Of a DNA stretch of 64,000 bases, positions 22,478 through 34,397 are shown piece by piece. The DNA is from Copromyces sp. CBS 386.78 (taxonomy: Eukaryota; Ascomycota; Sordariomycetes; Sordariales; Sordariaceae). Below the pieces are notes generated by a model. It was not told where the DNA came from. It did no database searches and worked only from the letters and a program-made list of their open reading frames with translations. A program made the translations under genes and the position numbers. Location of the stretch: the NCBI GenBank assembly GCA_030685235.1, contig MU839079.1, positions 248,001 through 312,000 on the forward strand. The letters are read 5' to 3'. Numbering within the stretch: the stretch's first letter is position 1; every line of letters begins with the position of its first letter.

Positions 22478-25400
22478 ATGGCAGCTGAGTTGGATCAAAT
22501 TACCGATACGAAGTCTCTCCAAGGGGATGGTTTGACCAGTTTGGAACGGATGATGGAGCTGGAAAACAAATACCAGGTATGTGGGCACCCGTCTTGACCG
22601 CTTTCCTTATGGGTCGTGGCTTTGCGGCTGGGTGTCTCATGATGTAAAACCACTGACCGTTATCCGTCCTCCAACAACAGATCGACCAATCCCACCACAA
22701 TGACTCTCTTTCTCCTCCAACACCCTCTTCTCCCTCTTTCCTTGATCAACAGGAGCCGTCAATCCCTATAGCTGCCCGCCGTCTTTCCGCACAACAAAAC
22801 TATTTGATGCTCAAAGCTGTCCGGCGAAGCCTCGTCCTACCACCGTTATCAATCACCATCCCCCCAGGGCTGACTGAAGGCAAACACGAGTTTATAAGGG
22901 AGAGGGACTACCAAGCAGAAAGGCAAGAGGAGAGCCAAATTCAACCAGGAGCTGTTGCAGAGCCTTTACACAAGCAGGTCAAATTCCTTGCGCCCGACGA
23001 GGACGAAGAGGAGGAGGAAGAGGCCGAGATGTCAGATCAGTCTTCAATTTGTCAGTCGCCCAGTTGGGAAAATTACGGCGAGAGGAAGAAGAAAAAAAAG
23101 GAAGATGCAGAGCGTCGGAAGAAGGAGAAGGAGCAGGCAGAAAAGGACGCAAAAGCAGCCAAGAAACGCCTGGCTGCCCGGCTGAGCAAGGCACCTCCCC
23201 CGACGTTGCCGCGGTCTCCAACCCAAGAAAACCCAAGGATCACCACCGCACTGACCAACCCAGAGCGATCGATGTCCGATACGCTTCTCACCAACAAGCA
23301 TTTCTTGCCGAGCTCCCACCTTGTCACAGCGCAAAATGTCGACAAGTCACTGTCAGCAGACGATTTACAGCGACATAGCCGACCATATCATACTCTTGCT
23401 TCAGCAGGGAGGAGCAACGCTTCCCTTACCCAGAGCGAGCGCCAAGATCATCTTTTGCCTCAACACACAGTTCGCTACGAGAGCTTTGATCAGCGACCAC
23501 AGCCGCGCCAAACACAGTTGGAGAGCCTAGGGGCTATCAACCCATTGTCAGGCCAGGTACCATCTCCTCGGAGAGAGGCATTCCCCCCATCTTCTTCGAG
23601 AACTCCAATGCTGCGAGCTACAAGACCTGCTGCAAGTCACGGCCGGAGCAATAGCTTACTACAAGGGGCATCTCGGCTATTCAAGGGGAAAGAGGACGAA
23701 CAAAGAGACAACAACGCTGACCCTCAGTTGCAAGACTCTCCACAAATTTTTGAGGAGGATGCACGAGGTCGACCCCGAGACGGGTATGTTCGCAACAACA
23801 GAGTTCAGAGCGCTAGCCGTGCAATGGCTGGAATTGCAGACGACCAACTACCCAGCAGTGCTAGCTTCGGACCATCATCGAGGAGTAGTTCTCAGACAAC
23901 CCAAACACGACGCTCATCGCTGTCGCAAGAGGCCCGAAGTGCGGCCATGAAGCTCGTCGGCATCAGAACATGCTCCGCAGCCAAGCCGGATCGCCCTACC
24001 GATAAGAAGCCAGCCAAAGAGACCGATTACTTCAACTTCATGGAGCACGCGTATTCGGCTGCTGTCCTCTCGTCCATGGCTACCGCAGGGAAACCTAAGA
24101 CGCCTCCAGATGTACCAACTCCTCCGAGATCGCAAAGCTCGATCGGAGAGGCATCTGTCACATTGACAAATGCATTTTCCAGCTTCAAGGGGTCTTCTGT
24201 TGCGGGGTCTGACGCAGGTAGCCACGCTAAGAAGAACCGTAGTCTGAAGGACGCGGCAAGGGCAGCACTGGGTATGTCAACAGGGCATTCGGCAACTCCT
24301 GATGCAGTGAGATCACCTGTACAAGCACCTCCTTACCTGAGATTCCGATCTCGAATGAGTTCGCAGCCTTCAGCCGCTTCAATGGCCAATGCCTTCCCGC
24401 CGATCGTTCAACACACAATATCTGGCTCTCCTCGACAAATTATAACCCGAGAAAGCGAGACCTTGACTACACACAGCTCTGACACAACGCAGAGCAATGT
24501 GGTCAATACGACGGAAGTGGCGCTACCGCAGGTTAATGCTTCGGAGGGCTCCTCGTCATCATCCGCAATCGACGAGGCATCACCACTTCCCTCGCCAACA
24601 ACAACCCCGGATACGTCGAGACCCCAGTCCTCAAAGGGCATGCCATTGGTGGCGAACGATATCACCAGCAGCCCGACATATCTAGAGAAAAGGCAAGATG
24701 ACGACCGGACTCTCCGTCAACGGTCGGACGATTCAGCCTCCCGGGCTTCCACCACACCTCGAGATGGCTCTGAGGTACGCGACAGTAATAAGGGATTGAC
24801 GGTGGGCGAGGAGTGGAGCAAGTCTGATCTTTTGATAGACTTGGACTTTGACACGCAATCACCGATTAGCGCAGTTGCTAACGGTGAAGTCAAGGCCAAC
24901 CACGGTGTTAAGCGGTCAACTGCTGGCTCAGGTTCGGTTTCACCGACAGATTTCAGCCGACCTTCGTCAAGAGGCAAAGACGCTACTCAACATGAACTCA
25001 ACTTGGAACAAGAGGGGGAGGCCCGTCCACAGCTCAGATTGTCCAAGTCACTTTCTGACCCGGATATCCGTGCCACAAGTGCACCGATGGTTGCTCACGC
25101 CGTACAGCCATCTACCGAGCACGACATAGTTGTTCCCCCAAGGTCTCCAAAGCGTACTCGCACTGCTGGCTATCTTGGTGGTGAGAATAGGGCCCATGAA
25201 CAGAAGCTACACCAGGCATTCTCCTGGGAGAAGGGAGACGAGGAGAGCTACCAAACTATATCGATGGCAGAAGTGGCAGCTAGGCAGAGGACTGAAGTTG
25301 TTATGGGGACGGAACTAAGATTTGATATGGCCGGAGAGGAACTGAAGAGCAAGAGACGGCAAAAGTTGGCATCTTCCCGGATATCCCCTCAGACGGGAGA

Positions 25401-26256
25401 TATGCGGTCTCAACAGCCACGGCTCGTCAGCGGGGAACGCCAGCAGTCGGGATATCGGTATCCCAGCTCCAGCGAGCCGTCACCCATGCACGACAGCTTT
25501 TCGGCTGCTTCGTCTTCTTCGGCCGCAGGCGGCTCCAGTCGACCGAAGTTTATGACCTCAGTAGCAGGTTTTGCCTCCTCTTCAGACCTTTCCGACTCGT
25601 TGTCAAGACAGGCCGAGGAATGGCCTGAGATGCCTTCGCTCCCACCTCAGATGGTCTCACAATTCCCAAGTCCACCACCATCGACATCACGAAGTCCGAC
25701 GCCTCTGGCTTCCCCATTATCACCACCACCCTCAACAACTTCCTTTGCCTCAAAAGCCTCCCGCTCGGCCTCAACTCCCCCAGTCTCCATCCTTAAACAA
25801 CCTCGCCCGTCCATGCCCCCCATGCCAACCTCAATGCCCATCCTCTCCGCCCTCCCCAAACACATGCTCCACCAATCCAACCACTCCACCCCCAACCTCC
25901 CTTCTCCTCCCGCATCATCATGCCGCCCCTCCACCCTCGCACTTGCTGCCCCCCACGGCGGCCCCAGCGCAGAAGAAAAAGAAGCGGCAGCCCGGCGCGC
26001 GGCGGCCGGCGGTGCCTCTTCTCAGCCGTTCGCCAAGATGCTGGTGCAATGCTGCAGCTGCCAGTTCTTCCTGGACATGCCGTCCAAGGTGTACGAGTGC
26101 ATCGCGAAGCCGGATGCGGTGATTGAGGATCGGGCGCTGGGGGTGTCGGGGGCGATCATGACTATGGTCAAGTGTCCGTGGTGTAGCCATAAGATGAGCA
26201 GGGAGTGTTGTAGGGGGTATACGGCTATGGTTACGCTGGTGGAGAGGTATCATTAG
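22478..26256 (+). CDS. Large disordered protein with C-terminal Cys-rich zinc-like module, function unknown
   Basis: Exon 1 is 22478-22576 (33 codons, CAACC before ATG). A 104-nt intron (donor GTATGT, acceptor CAACAG) follows, then exon 2 22681-26256. Protein 1224 aa. The start is supported because the spliced frame runs without a break into exon 2 and no good ATG lies early in exon 2. Order: short acidic N-terminus, hydrophobic-basic segment around LKAVRRSLVLPPLSI, an acidic EEEEEE patch, a Lys/Glu/Arg-rich probable coiled coil (about 135-165), then about 900 residues dominated by Ser, Pro, Thr, Gln and Arg with many RSxS/SP-type possible phosphosites. The last 75 residues are ordered: CCSC at 1157-1160, one further Cys, CPWC at 1198-1201 and a final CC pair, consistent with a zinc-binding treble-clef or ribbon. 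I do not recognise the family. A signalling or transport scaffold is only a guess. Confidence 0.85.
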
Positions 26257-27842
26257 GGGCGTTAGATGAGGGGGTAGTGGGTTGTGTGTTTGGGAGGAGG
26301 GGGTGGGTGGAAAGGGCATGGGGGAGCCTGTAAGGGAAGGTTTAGAGGAGTACTGGACTCTTTTCTGGTTTTCTTTACGGTGTTTTATGTTCATGCGAAA
26401 GTCATGCTCGACCAGATACCTGTTTCTTTTGTGTTTTCGTTTGACAATAAGGTAGGTTAGGCAGGGTAAGGTCAAAAGGTGTGTACTGTAGTTAGACCCT
26501 TCGGATATTTCAATGCCCTGAGTGTAGCTCCCATGGATCGAGTCAGACATGGAGGATGATTGTGGTGGTCCAGCAGGTCTGTATGGAGGCGTCTTCGTAC
26601 TATGCGACTGTTACAAGAGCCGTGTGTGACTTTGTGTGGGCTTTCACGGCTACTGCCCTGGTTGATTCGGTTTCAGGTACGTGAATCGGGTCTATTGACT
26701 TCCTTCCTCTACTCGCTCTTCGCATTGCTAACGATGTCGTGCTGTTGTTGTGGCAGAACCAGCATTACGGAACTGAGAGAAAGATGGAGAGGCGCGCATC
26801 TGATGACGTTGATGGTGCTGGTGCGCAAGTTGCCAATATCCGTTTAGAGGAAATTCGCAGTGTTTCACGATAGTTTGGCAACATGGTGGAATCGGGAGGA
26901 TCAAGACTTTGTAGTCATCGAGCCTACAACTATTCAATACCGTAGGCCTCCACGCCGGCAACCTTTGAGGAACTCGTCGAAGGGTGATGGAAGACGCTTT
27001 AAAGATCGACTTACACGATGAAGTGGAGTGGAAGATCGGATGATGGTGAACAAGCAACAGATGGAGACGATGGAGACGATGGAGACGGGATGAGCCATGT
27101 GAGCCCAGGCCGCTTATCTTATCAGATCTTTGCTTATCAACCCGAAAAGTGATAACCTTGACGGCTTGTTGCTTACATCAGCCGTCAATGGATGACATCA
27201 CCTCCACAATTGGAGGGAATGAGCCATTGGCATCGGCCGGTCGGGAAAGAGCGGGTCAATTGAAAAACGTTAAAGTGGAGAAAGGATGTGAGTCGTCGAG
27301 AGGGGCGGGGTTTTTCCAGCGCTAAGAAAAAGCCGTTTTAGCGCTGCAGGACCTAGTGGACACAGGGACCCAGAATATTCTGTCTTTTGTGGGCAATGAC
27401 GGAGCAAACGCCCTCCCCGAGGCAAAATGTGCTTACTGTTGGACATTTTTGGACCCCCGATCGATATCTCCCTCCGGCTTCGCTCAACATTCTCCATCCA
27501 CTTCCCATCCTGAAGTGGTCAACGTCAACCTTTCGTCAACATCCCCAATCTTCTTCCCTTCTTGTTGACGTTGTCACTCATATCCCTACCCTACCCACCC
27601 TACCCTTACCCTCCTCTCCGGGTCCTGCTCCTGCTGGTGCTCGTGCTTTTGCCTATCGCGACAGAACACAGCATCCGTGCAGTCAGCAGTGACATACAAC
27701 TCTCCACCTGATATTTCCCTCGGGTCCTTTTCTTCCCTCTCACAGTGAGAGGCATCTTGGCTGCCGGCGCTCCTCGCGCGCGCTCCCTCGTCCACAACGC
27801 CGGCCGCGGGGCCTTGTGAGACTCTTCTCTCGACTGCCAACC
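26257..27842. other. Intergenic region with GATA cluster, upstream of the MTM1-like carrier
   Basis: No coding sequence supported. It holds the 3' UTR of the previous gene, a short GGAGACGAT repeat (about 27062-27088), a GATA cluster (separate entry) and a pyrimidine-rich leader before 27843. Confidence 0.6.
27113..27155. promoter_or_regulatory. Cluster of four GATA-factor sites, one SRE-type
   Basis: Four GATA cores occur in 43 bases: CTTATC at 27113, TTATCAGAT at 27119-27127, CTTATC at 27133 and GATAA at 27151. The second reads ATCTGATAA on the minus strand, exactly the ATCWGATAA consensus of fungal siderophore/iron GATA repressors (SRE/SreA/Fep1). The MTM1-like carrier starts about 690 bp downstream. 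Binding is inferred only from the motif match. Confidence 0.45.
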
Positions 27843-29303
27843 ATGGCCTCCATTCTACAAGGCCCGCACTCCTCGGCAGGTCACGACTACGATAGGATAA
27901 TAGACCATCATCACCATGACTCCTCCTCGCCCGCTTCCGCCTCTCCGACTCCGAGTGCCTTCCCCGCCGTTGCCCAAGATGACAAGGCTCCGAACGATCC
28001 CGCCGAGATTACGGCCGCCCAAAAGATGCTTTCCGCCACATCAGGAAGTCTACTCACCGGCCTCCTCGTGACTCCCCTCGACGTCGTGCGAGTCCGATGG
28101 CAATCCCAGTCCTTTACCCAGCCATCACCAACCGCACATACCGTTTCCGACTTCTCCAAGCTAGCCGGCTCACAAATACCCAATGCCGCTTTCCGCCCCT
28201 CAAACCTCGGCGTAACCGCCTGCTGCCGCGAAGTCTTCTTTGCCAACACCTCCGAAGGATGTCTCGTCGCCGCCGGGCCACGTATCGGCTCTGGCGCCAT
28301 CACTCCTAGTGCCATTTCCTGCGCGGTCGAGGAGACAAAGCAACGAAACTTCAACTCTACACTCGACGGCCTCCGCAAGATCGCCCGCAATGAGGGCTTT
28401 ACTTCCCTCTGGCGCGGACTCTCACCAACCCTCCTGATGGCTATCCCCGCCAACATCATCTACTTCACCGGCTACGACTGGCTGCGCTTCAATACTTCCA
28501 GCCCAATCCAGCAAAACGTCAATGAGGAATACGCTGCCCTAGTTGCTGGTGCAGGTGCCCGCATGCTCGCCGCTACGGCCGTCGGGCCTATCGAGCTGTT
28601 CCGCACTCGCATGCAGGCTTCCCCCGGCAGCACGACAGGGTCACATCTTACTCATACGTTTAGGGGGATCAAGGACATGGTACACGCGCACGGCTATCGA
28701 TCGCTCTGGAGGGGGTTGACACTCACACTCTGGCGCGATGTACCGTTTTCCGGCATGTACTGGTGGGGATACGAGTCGATTCGAGCAAAGTTGACGGATG
28801 CACGCGAGGCTCGCTCTAGGGGACGCGGTAGGACACTCGACCTCGATTCCCAAGATCGCCACAGAGCCCGCCGGAGGTCCCAGTCAAGGGAAAACCACGC
28901 CGAGACCTTCACAGACAGCTTCATCGCCGGCGCCTTATCCGGAGCCTTCGCCAGCGTAGCCACCATGCCTTTCGACGTCGGCAAGACAAGGACACAAGTC
29001 TACCGTGACACCGGCACCGCAACAAAGGCTGCTATTGCGGTTATGGAGAAGACTGCCGCGAGACCAGAGGAGAGGAACATGGCAAGACTGCTGTGGCATA
29101 TCTTCTCCACCGAAGGCGTAGCCGGTCTCTTCAGGGGTTGGATACCTCGCACACTCAAGGTCGCCCCGGCTTGTGCCATTATGATTAGCAGTTATGAGGT
29201 CGGAAAGCGGGCCTTCAGGGGGATGAATGAACGGGCGGCCATGAAGGAGCGGGAGGAGCTCGCACAGCAGCAACAGCAACAGGAGTATTCGAAGCAGACT
29301 TGA
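27843..29303 (+). CDS. mtm1: Mitochondrial carrier, MTM1/SLC25A39-40 type
   Basis: Inner-membrane carrier. The yeast homologue Mtm1 is needed for manganese loading of SOD2 and iron homeostasis, and the animal homologue SLC25A39 supports mitochondrial glutathione import. Single exon, 486 aa, ATG in a strong context (CAACCATGGCC). Three carrier signatures are seen: TPLDVVRVRWQ (about 77-87), GPIELFRTRMQ and MPFDVGKTRTQ, each starting a repeat. Family trait: a long insert in the first repeat's matrix loop (about 88-168), here with four cysteines (127, 128, 140, 160). A second insert (about 322-352), rich in Arg and Ser, lies before the third repeat. The N-terminus has a HHHH run and the C-terminus a Gln run (QQQQQQ). 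The insert and the signatures distinguish it from ordinary carriers. Confidence 0.92.
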   Translation: MASILQGPHSSAGHDYDRIIDHHHHDSSSPASASPTPSAFPAVAQDDKAPNDPAEITAAQKMLSATSGSLLTGLLVTPLDVVRVRWQSQSFTQPSPTAHTVSDFSKLAGSQIPNAAFRPSNLGVTACCREVFFANTSEGCLVAAGPRIGSGAITPSAISCAVEETKQRNFNSTLDGLRKIARNEGFTSLWRGLSPTLLMAIPANIIYFTGYDWLRFNTSSPIQQNVNEEYAALVAGAGARMLAATAVGPIELFRTRMQASPGSTTGSHLTHTFRGIKDMVHAHGYRSLWRGLTLTLWRDVPFSGMYWWGYESIRAKLTDAREARSRGRGRTLDLDSQDRHRARRRSQSRENHAETFTDSFIAGALSGAFASVATMPFDVGKTRTQVYRDTGTATKAAIAVMEKTAARPEERNMARLLWHIFSTEGVAGLFRGWIPRTLKVAPACAIMISSYEVGKRAFRGMNERAAMKEREELAQQQQQQEYSKQT

Positions 29304-32300
29304 GAAGAGGCTCTTCATAGCTTTGGCTGATCTGTCCTGCTTTTGGGCGTGTGTAATTCTTGGGGGTTGGAGTCCCAGTTTCTTCTCTTTTCTTCTATTC
29401 TTTTCGTTCCAAGGGGTTGTTCCGACCACCAATATCTCTCTCCACATTTTGCATCTTGGAGTTCCTGTTTTTACTTTTTGTAACTTTTAGGGTGGCTACT
29501 GCGGTCGGCTTTTTCGCAGCATGTTTGGCGTTTGAGTTCTTAGACATGGACGGAACGGAGCGAGTCAGGCAATGGACAAAAAGTAGTAATTTCTTCTCTC
29601 TTTCGGTCCCCCTACTTTTTCCTTTGCTTTAGAAGGGTGTGCTATACGAGTTCTCAGTTACGTGTATGAGTATCCAATCCATTATCGGTCGCTGGTGCAG
29701 AACGGCAACCTCTGGGTTACTAAAAGGGCATGGAAGAAACGAAGTGTCATATTAGAGGAGCTGATGCCAGCACACGCTTGGTGAGATAGTCAAAGCGAAG
29801 TTCACCTGTAACTTTATATATTTATATATACTTGTTCTGAATATCACCCAGCAATGCTTATATCCCTCCTTGAGTACGGACCTGAAGGCTATCGTTCGAC
29901 CTTGTGCCCCACGAACACAGCGTTTAGCGTTACTAACTAACCGACAAACAAAGACGAGACGAGACGCATTCTTCTGCAACAAGGGTCCTCAAACCCACAC
30001 CAAAGAATGACGGCACAACAACTAGATTCTAAGCGAAAATATTGGAAAAGAGTTGTAAAGCAGTCAATCTATATTGGATTGATACCGATTTTTTGCATCA
30101 AGTTTCGTGCAATTGTGGCTGAGTTGTGAGGAGAGAGAGCGACGTGAAGTTCCGCGCTAACGCTGGAACGTTCCAGGACATGAGTACATAAGAGGTAAGG
30201 AACGAGAGAGAAGAAGTAGACACACCCACCCATCTGTGGTTGAAGACTTGAGATCCCGTCGACTATAGCATGAATAAGCGAACGATCAGCCAGGCTCAGG
30301 TAGTTCAGTCGGCGATGGCCAGCGAGCTTTCGCTTTCGCCCAAGTACGCACCCCTTCCATGGTATGTATGCAACCAAAAGTTCTCCTTCTAATGAGTGTG
30401 GTGGTCTCTTCTTTATCCTTGGTTTCTCCGCAACGGGCTATCGCAGGGGATTAACTGTTAGTCTAGTAATAAAGTGCCTCTAGAAACAATTAGGAAAACA
30501 AAACAAAACGAAAGGCTTACATACCTGCAATGGAGTTCAGAAGTTAGTTGAAACACAACCAGGATGAGGACACAAGGCAGATAGGCACGATTTGCCCGAA
30601 TCCCCAGGCAGCTGTCCTCCGCCTGCAGAGCGCTGTCATACAGGATTTAATGATAGCCCTTCTAAGACCAAGACAACACAAATTGACCTATAGCGAGGGG
30701 AGAGAAATTTAATGCTATAGCCCTATAAAGAAACAGAAAGAAAAAAAAGCAAAGAAAGCAAAGAAAACAAAACTAGCCAGCTACATGCAAAATTGAACCA
30801 ATATCCTGAGAACACTTTCTACCAACACCCATTCAGCACTCACCCAACCAACCCAGTCTTCCCCCACATGAAACATTTCAGCCGTAAGGCTGCGTTCGAT
30901 GGGGCTTTCTTTCCTGCTGACATTATCCTTCGCTAAAAATGAACCAACCGCCATTCATCATTACCTTAACCATTCACCATGCACACACATCACAGCTACA
31001 CGTTGCGCGTAGGCCATCTAACCGAGTTACATCCATACATATCTTACCTCAATTTCTCAGCAAGCTCATAGATCAAATGTGTGCCTAATCCTTAGCAGCA
31101 TCGAGAGGCTGCCATTCATCCGCCAGTACCTTAACCACCTCAGCCAGTCACCAGCTAGCTACCACGAGTCCAGGACAGCCATTCAGTGCATGACAGGCAC
31201 GGAATGCCACCATTCATCGAGTTACCCAAAAGCGCATATGACTAAGGTATTCCACCGGAAAGCGCGAGGGGGGCCAGGGCACAAGATATGTGGTTGAGAG
31301 GGAACAAGATCCAAATGAGGAGGTAGTTCTAGTCCATGCAGGAATCCAACACAGAAGGCATCTATCTCCGACCACGATGAAGTATTGTGATCGAAAGCAC
31401 ACGGGCATGGCATTGAATGATAAAACATGTTGGCAATGAGTTTAGTAGCAATTCTTATACTCTTTCCAAATTCCAGAAGTTTCAGGGCGTGGGTAGAAGA
31501 GTTGTGCCCGAGTGTCTCGGGAGGAGAGCGATCGATGCGTGTGGGGTGAATTTTGGGCCGAATGCGGGTAAATTTGATTAGTAAAATAGAGCATTTCAAT
31601 GTTTGCGTGATGGTTTTGCGCTTCCCAATCTTTCGAGTGTCAGTCAATGTTCAGAAGATTTGTCCTTGGTTTCACTTGATTGAATCGTCAGTGGAGTTTG
31701 TATGTTTACTTATCGAATTGAAAGCATCATGCACCGAAAAAGTCCGATAAAGATATCGTGTTGATTGCATAAGAGACATTAAGGTACTCATCCTCCAAAA
31801 GAATGGAAGCGCCAACTATGATCCTTGACCTGTTACCCCGTGAAACATTGCTCCTAAGCCCATTAAAGCATACCCGAGGCGGAGTGCAAGACCATCACGG
31901 AAAAAGTACACGACTTTTGTTCGTATCAATCAGCAGCTGTTGAATATCTTGATTGGCACCTAAGGCCGGTCTCTTCACAACGGTCCCCCATCATTGGGGA
32001 TCCTGTGGGTAGGGTTCTCCGTCAGCTTGAGATGAGACACAATATGATGTAAGATTCTCTCCCCTCCCTTCTGGCTAAGGTACCTTATGAAGCGAGTGGT
32101 TACTAACGTGTCTGATCAATGGCAGCTCCTCGGGGTTCAACTAAATTCCGCCATTTCATGCATGCTTGTTCAATACACCATGGGGACAGATAGCTGGGTA
32201 ATGATTGTTGAACTGCTTGGTTAGGGAGGGAGCATGGGTCTTGTTTTTTGAGGATCGGTCGATAGGTTGAATATTAGCGTTCATGAAGTTTCATCCTGCC

Positions 32301-32378
32301 ATTCCACGCACCGAACGTATGATTTGCAACGAACCAAACTTGCTACCTCCTGTTTCCTGTGCCACAAGTAGCTTCAAC
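29304..32378. other. Intergenic region (about 3.1 kb), no supportable gene
   Basis: Convergent gap between the MTM1-like gene (plus) and the NmrA-like gene (minus). The frames seen are short and unrecognisable. Beyond two 3' UTRs, the middle (about 30.4-31.1 kb) is A- and C-rich and could carry a non-coding transcript, but there is no direct evidence. Confidence 0.55.
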
Positions 32379-33817
32379 CTAAACCCAAATTTCCTTGGCA
32401 CTCTCAGCATACTCGCGAAAACTCTTCGGTTTGTTCCCAGTCATACTAAGAACTACGTCATTCGTCCTGTTTTCTGACCCGTACTTGATTGCTGTGTCCA
32501 ATGAGCTCATCAAGCGGGAATGCTCTTCTGAACACCCGAATGACTGATGGCGACGCTCAAGGGCTGAATTGCTCAGGTCAACATGGACAATCTTGCGACC
32601 AAGGACAGAGGAAAGCGTGTTTGCGATCTGTGATAGAGCGAGCATGGTTGTCAGTTTTGGGTTCAATTGTTGCCAACACAAAATCCTGGGCACAAAAGGG
32701 GGCAAGTAAACAAACAGACTGTACTCACATCATCATACCCCAACAACTCGGGCCCCAAAACCAAATACTCCGTATTCGGCGCATCCTCCATCGTCAACGC
32801 CTGCACCGCCACAGCCGCGATATCATCCGCCGACACCCACGGGATTTTCCCCTCGTTTGTCGCCGAGTACAGCTTATTCTCGTCCTTGATACTCTTGACG
32901 TGGCACGGCTGCTCAAAGTCCTGTTGACACCAGGTCGGCCTCAGCACCGCCCACTCCGCCTCTCCCCTCTGGCCCAGCTCGCGCAGGTGCGCGTGCACTC
33001 GCCCCATGGCAAAGCCGCCGGGTTCCATAGCACTGGCGGACTGCAGGATGAATCGGCGCGTGCCGTGCTTCAGGCGGGCGTAATCGATGAACTGCATGAG
33101 GAGGGATGCTTGTTGGGATGGGGAAGGGGAGGGCGCTCTTTGCTGCTGCTCGTCTGAGGAGGCGGCGAGGAAGGAGGTGCGGGAGGCGTGGGAGTGAGCG
33201 TGGGCGCTTGAGGGAGGGTTGTTGGGAGCTGTGAGGTAGACGGAATGAATCATAACTGGGTTCTCGTCGTCGGTCTGGTGCGATTGAGGAGGAGGTTGTT
33301 TCGTCGAACTGGATGGGCTGCTTGCGGCGGCGAATTGCTGCAGGTCTGTGTCCAACTCTGTAGTGGGTGTTTCGTTCTTGTGCTGCTCCTTTTCGGGGCT
33401 GTCCTCCACAGGCCCAGTCGTCTCTCCTTCGCCTTCCATGCTCTCCTCAAGTGTCTCTTTGCGGCTCGACCCGCACTTGACCTTCATGTCATCGCTCTCC
33501 ATTTCTGAGCCTCTGCCAAACAGTTCCTGAGCGCGAATGAAGGGGTTCTCCCAGGTGGTGGGATCGTAGAGGTCGAATTTGACGCCGTTGGGGTCCAACC
33601 CGGGGGTGGAGGCTATCAGCAAGGGGTGCTTGTCGGACGAGGACGAGAAGAAAAGTCGGCGGGCGATACGGGAGGGGACCATGCCGGTGCCATCGAGGAG
33701 GAGGATCGGCGATTTCTTGGGGTGCGTCATTGTCGGTGATGTGGTGTTGTTGTCGGTTGTTTGACTATGTGTAGGAGTGGAGCTGACGATGGACGAAGGT
33801 CGTAGAGTGTCGGGCAT
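32379..33817 (-). CDS. NmrA-like NAD(P)-binding protein, festuclavine/agroclavine-dehydrogenase relative
   Basis: Atypical SDR related to the EasG/FgaFS reductases of ergot alkaloid pathways. Exon 1 is 33817-32729, the intron is 101 nt (GTGAGT to CACAG), exon 2 is 32627-32379; 445 aa. The Rossmann start is ILLLDGTGMVPSRIARRL (about 38-55): the usual GGTG is DGTG. The C-terminal part (ELLGYDD, VLGRKIVH, LDTAIKYGSENRTNDVV, TGNKPKSFREYA) is typical of the group. Between about residues 85 and 235 lies a Ser/Glu/Pro-rich low-complexity insertion that lengthens the protein by roughly 150 residues over the usual 280-300. An alternative ATG at 33730 would remove a disordered 29-residue leader. The neighbours are unrelated, so an alkaloid role is unlikely and the substrate is unknown. 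Confidence 0.87.
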
Positions 33818-34397
33818 AGGGTTCGTGATTTCTTAAGCGGGCAATGCACGTATGACCTTGGGGTCATTGGAGATACCGGTACGCCATGATGAGATAATCA
33901 TGAGGGCAAGAGCCCGAGCTGTGCACCCAGTTGGCCATGATTGCCAAGTGCTGTTGGAGCCGACCAATCAGACTTTGCGGATCTGACAAGACTTTCCCGA
34001 TTTGGACAATTTCTGGGATGGGCTACCTTGGTCCTTGATGCTTCTCATTATCCTCCCTCGCTCCCTTATTTGATTCAGCCATCCTTCCTCTGACCTCAAT
34101 GTCACTGGCCTCTTTCATTTCCACCTGTAACTTGCCTCCTCTGATTCGCCATGCCTATTTCCTGTATCGGGAAGTGCCTTCCTATCCAAACACTGTACCT
34201 TCCTGTCTTCCTGCTTGTATAGCGACACATCTAATTCTTCGACCGGTTCACGATGCACCAAGAAACTCATATCTTTCACTTCAACCAAGACGATTTTCTT
34301 TTTGCCTTCTCGAAATACTTGGGATGACCGTAAGTGATCGCAGCTATGAAACAAAACACAACGGTAGCAAAACATGTTCGTGAGTAGAGATATCCCT
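33818..34397. other. Intergenic region, promoter of the NmrA-like gene
   Basis: About 580 bases between the NmrA-like start and the stop of the glycosyltransferase-UIM gene, both minus strand. No gene is seen; it should hold the promoter of the first and the 3' UTR of the second. Confidence 0.6.

Noticed and set aside
31222..31647. 141-codon minus-strand frame in the 29.3-32.4 kb gap
   Set aside because: No family features and no neighbouring exon with matching splice sites.
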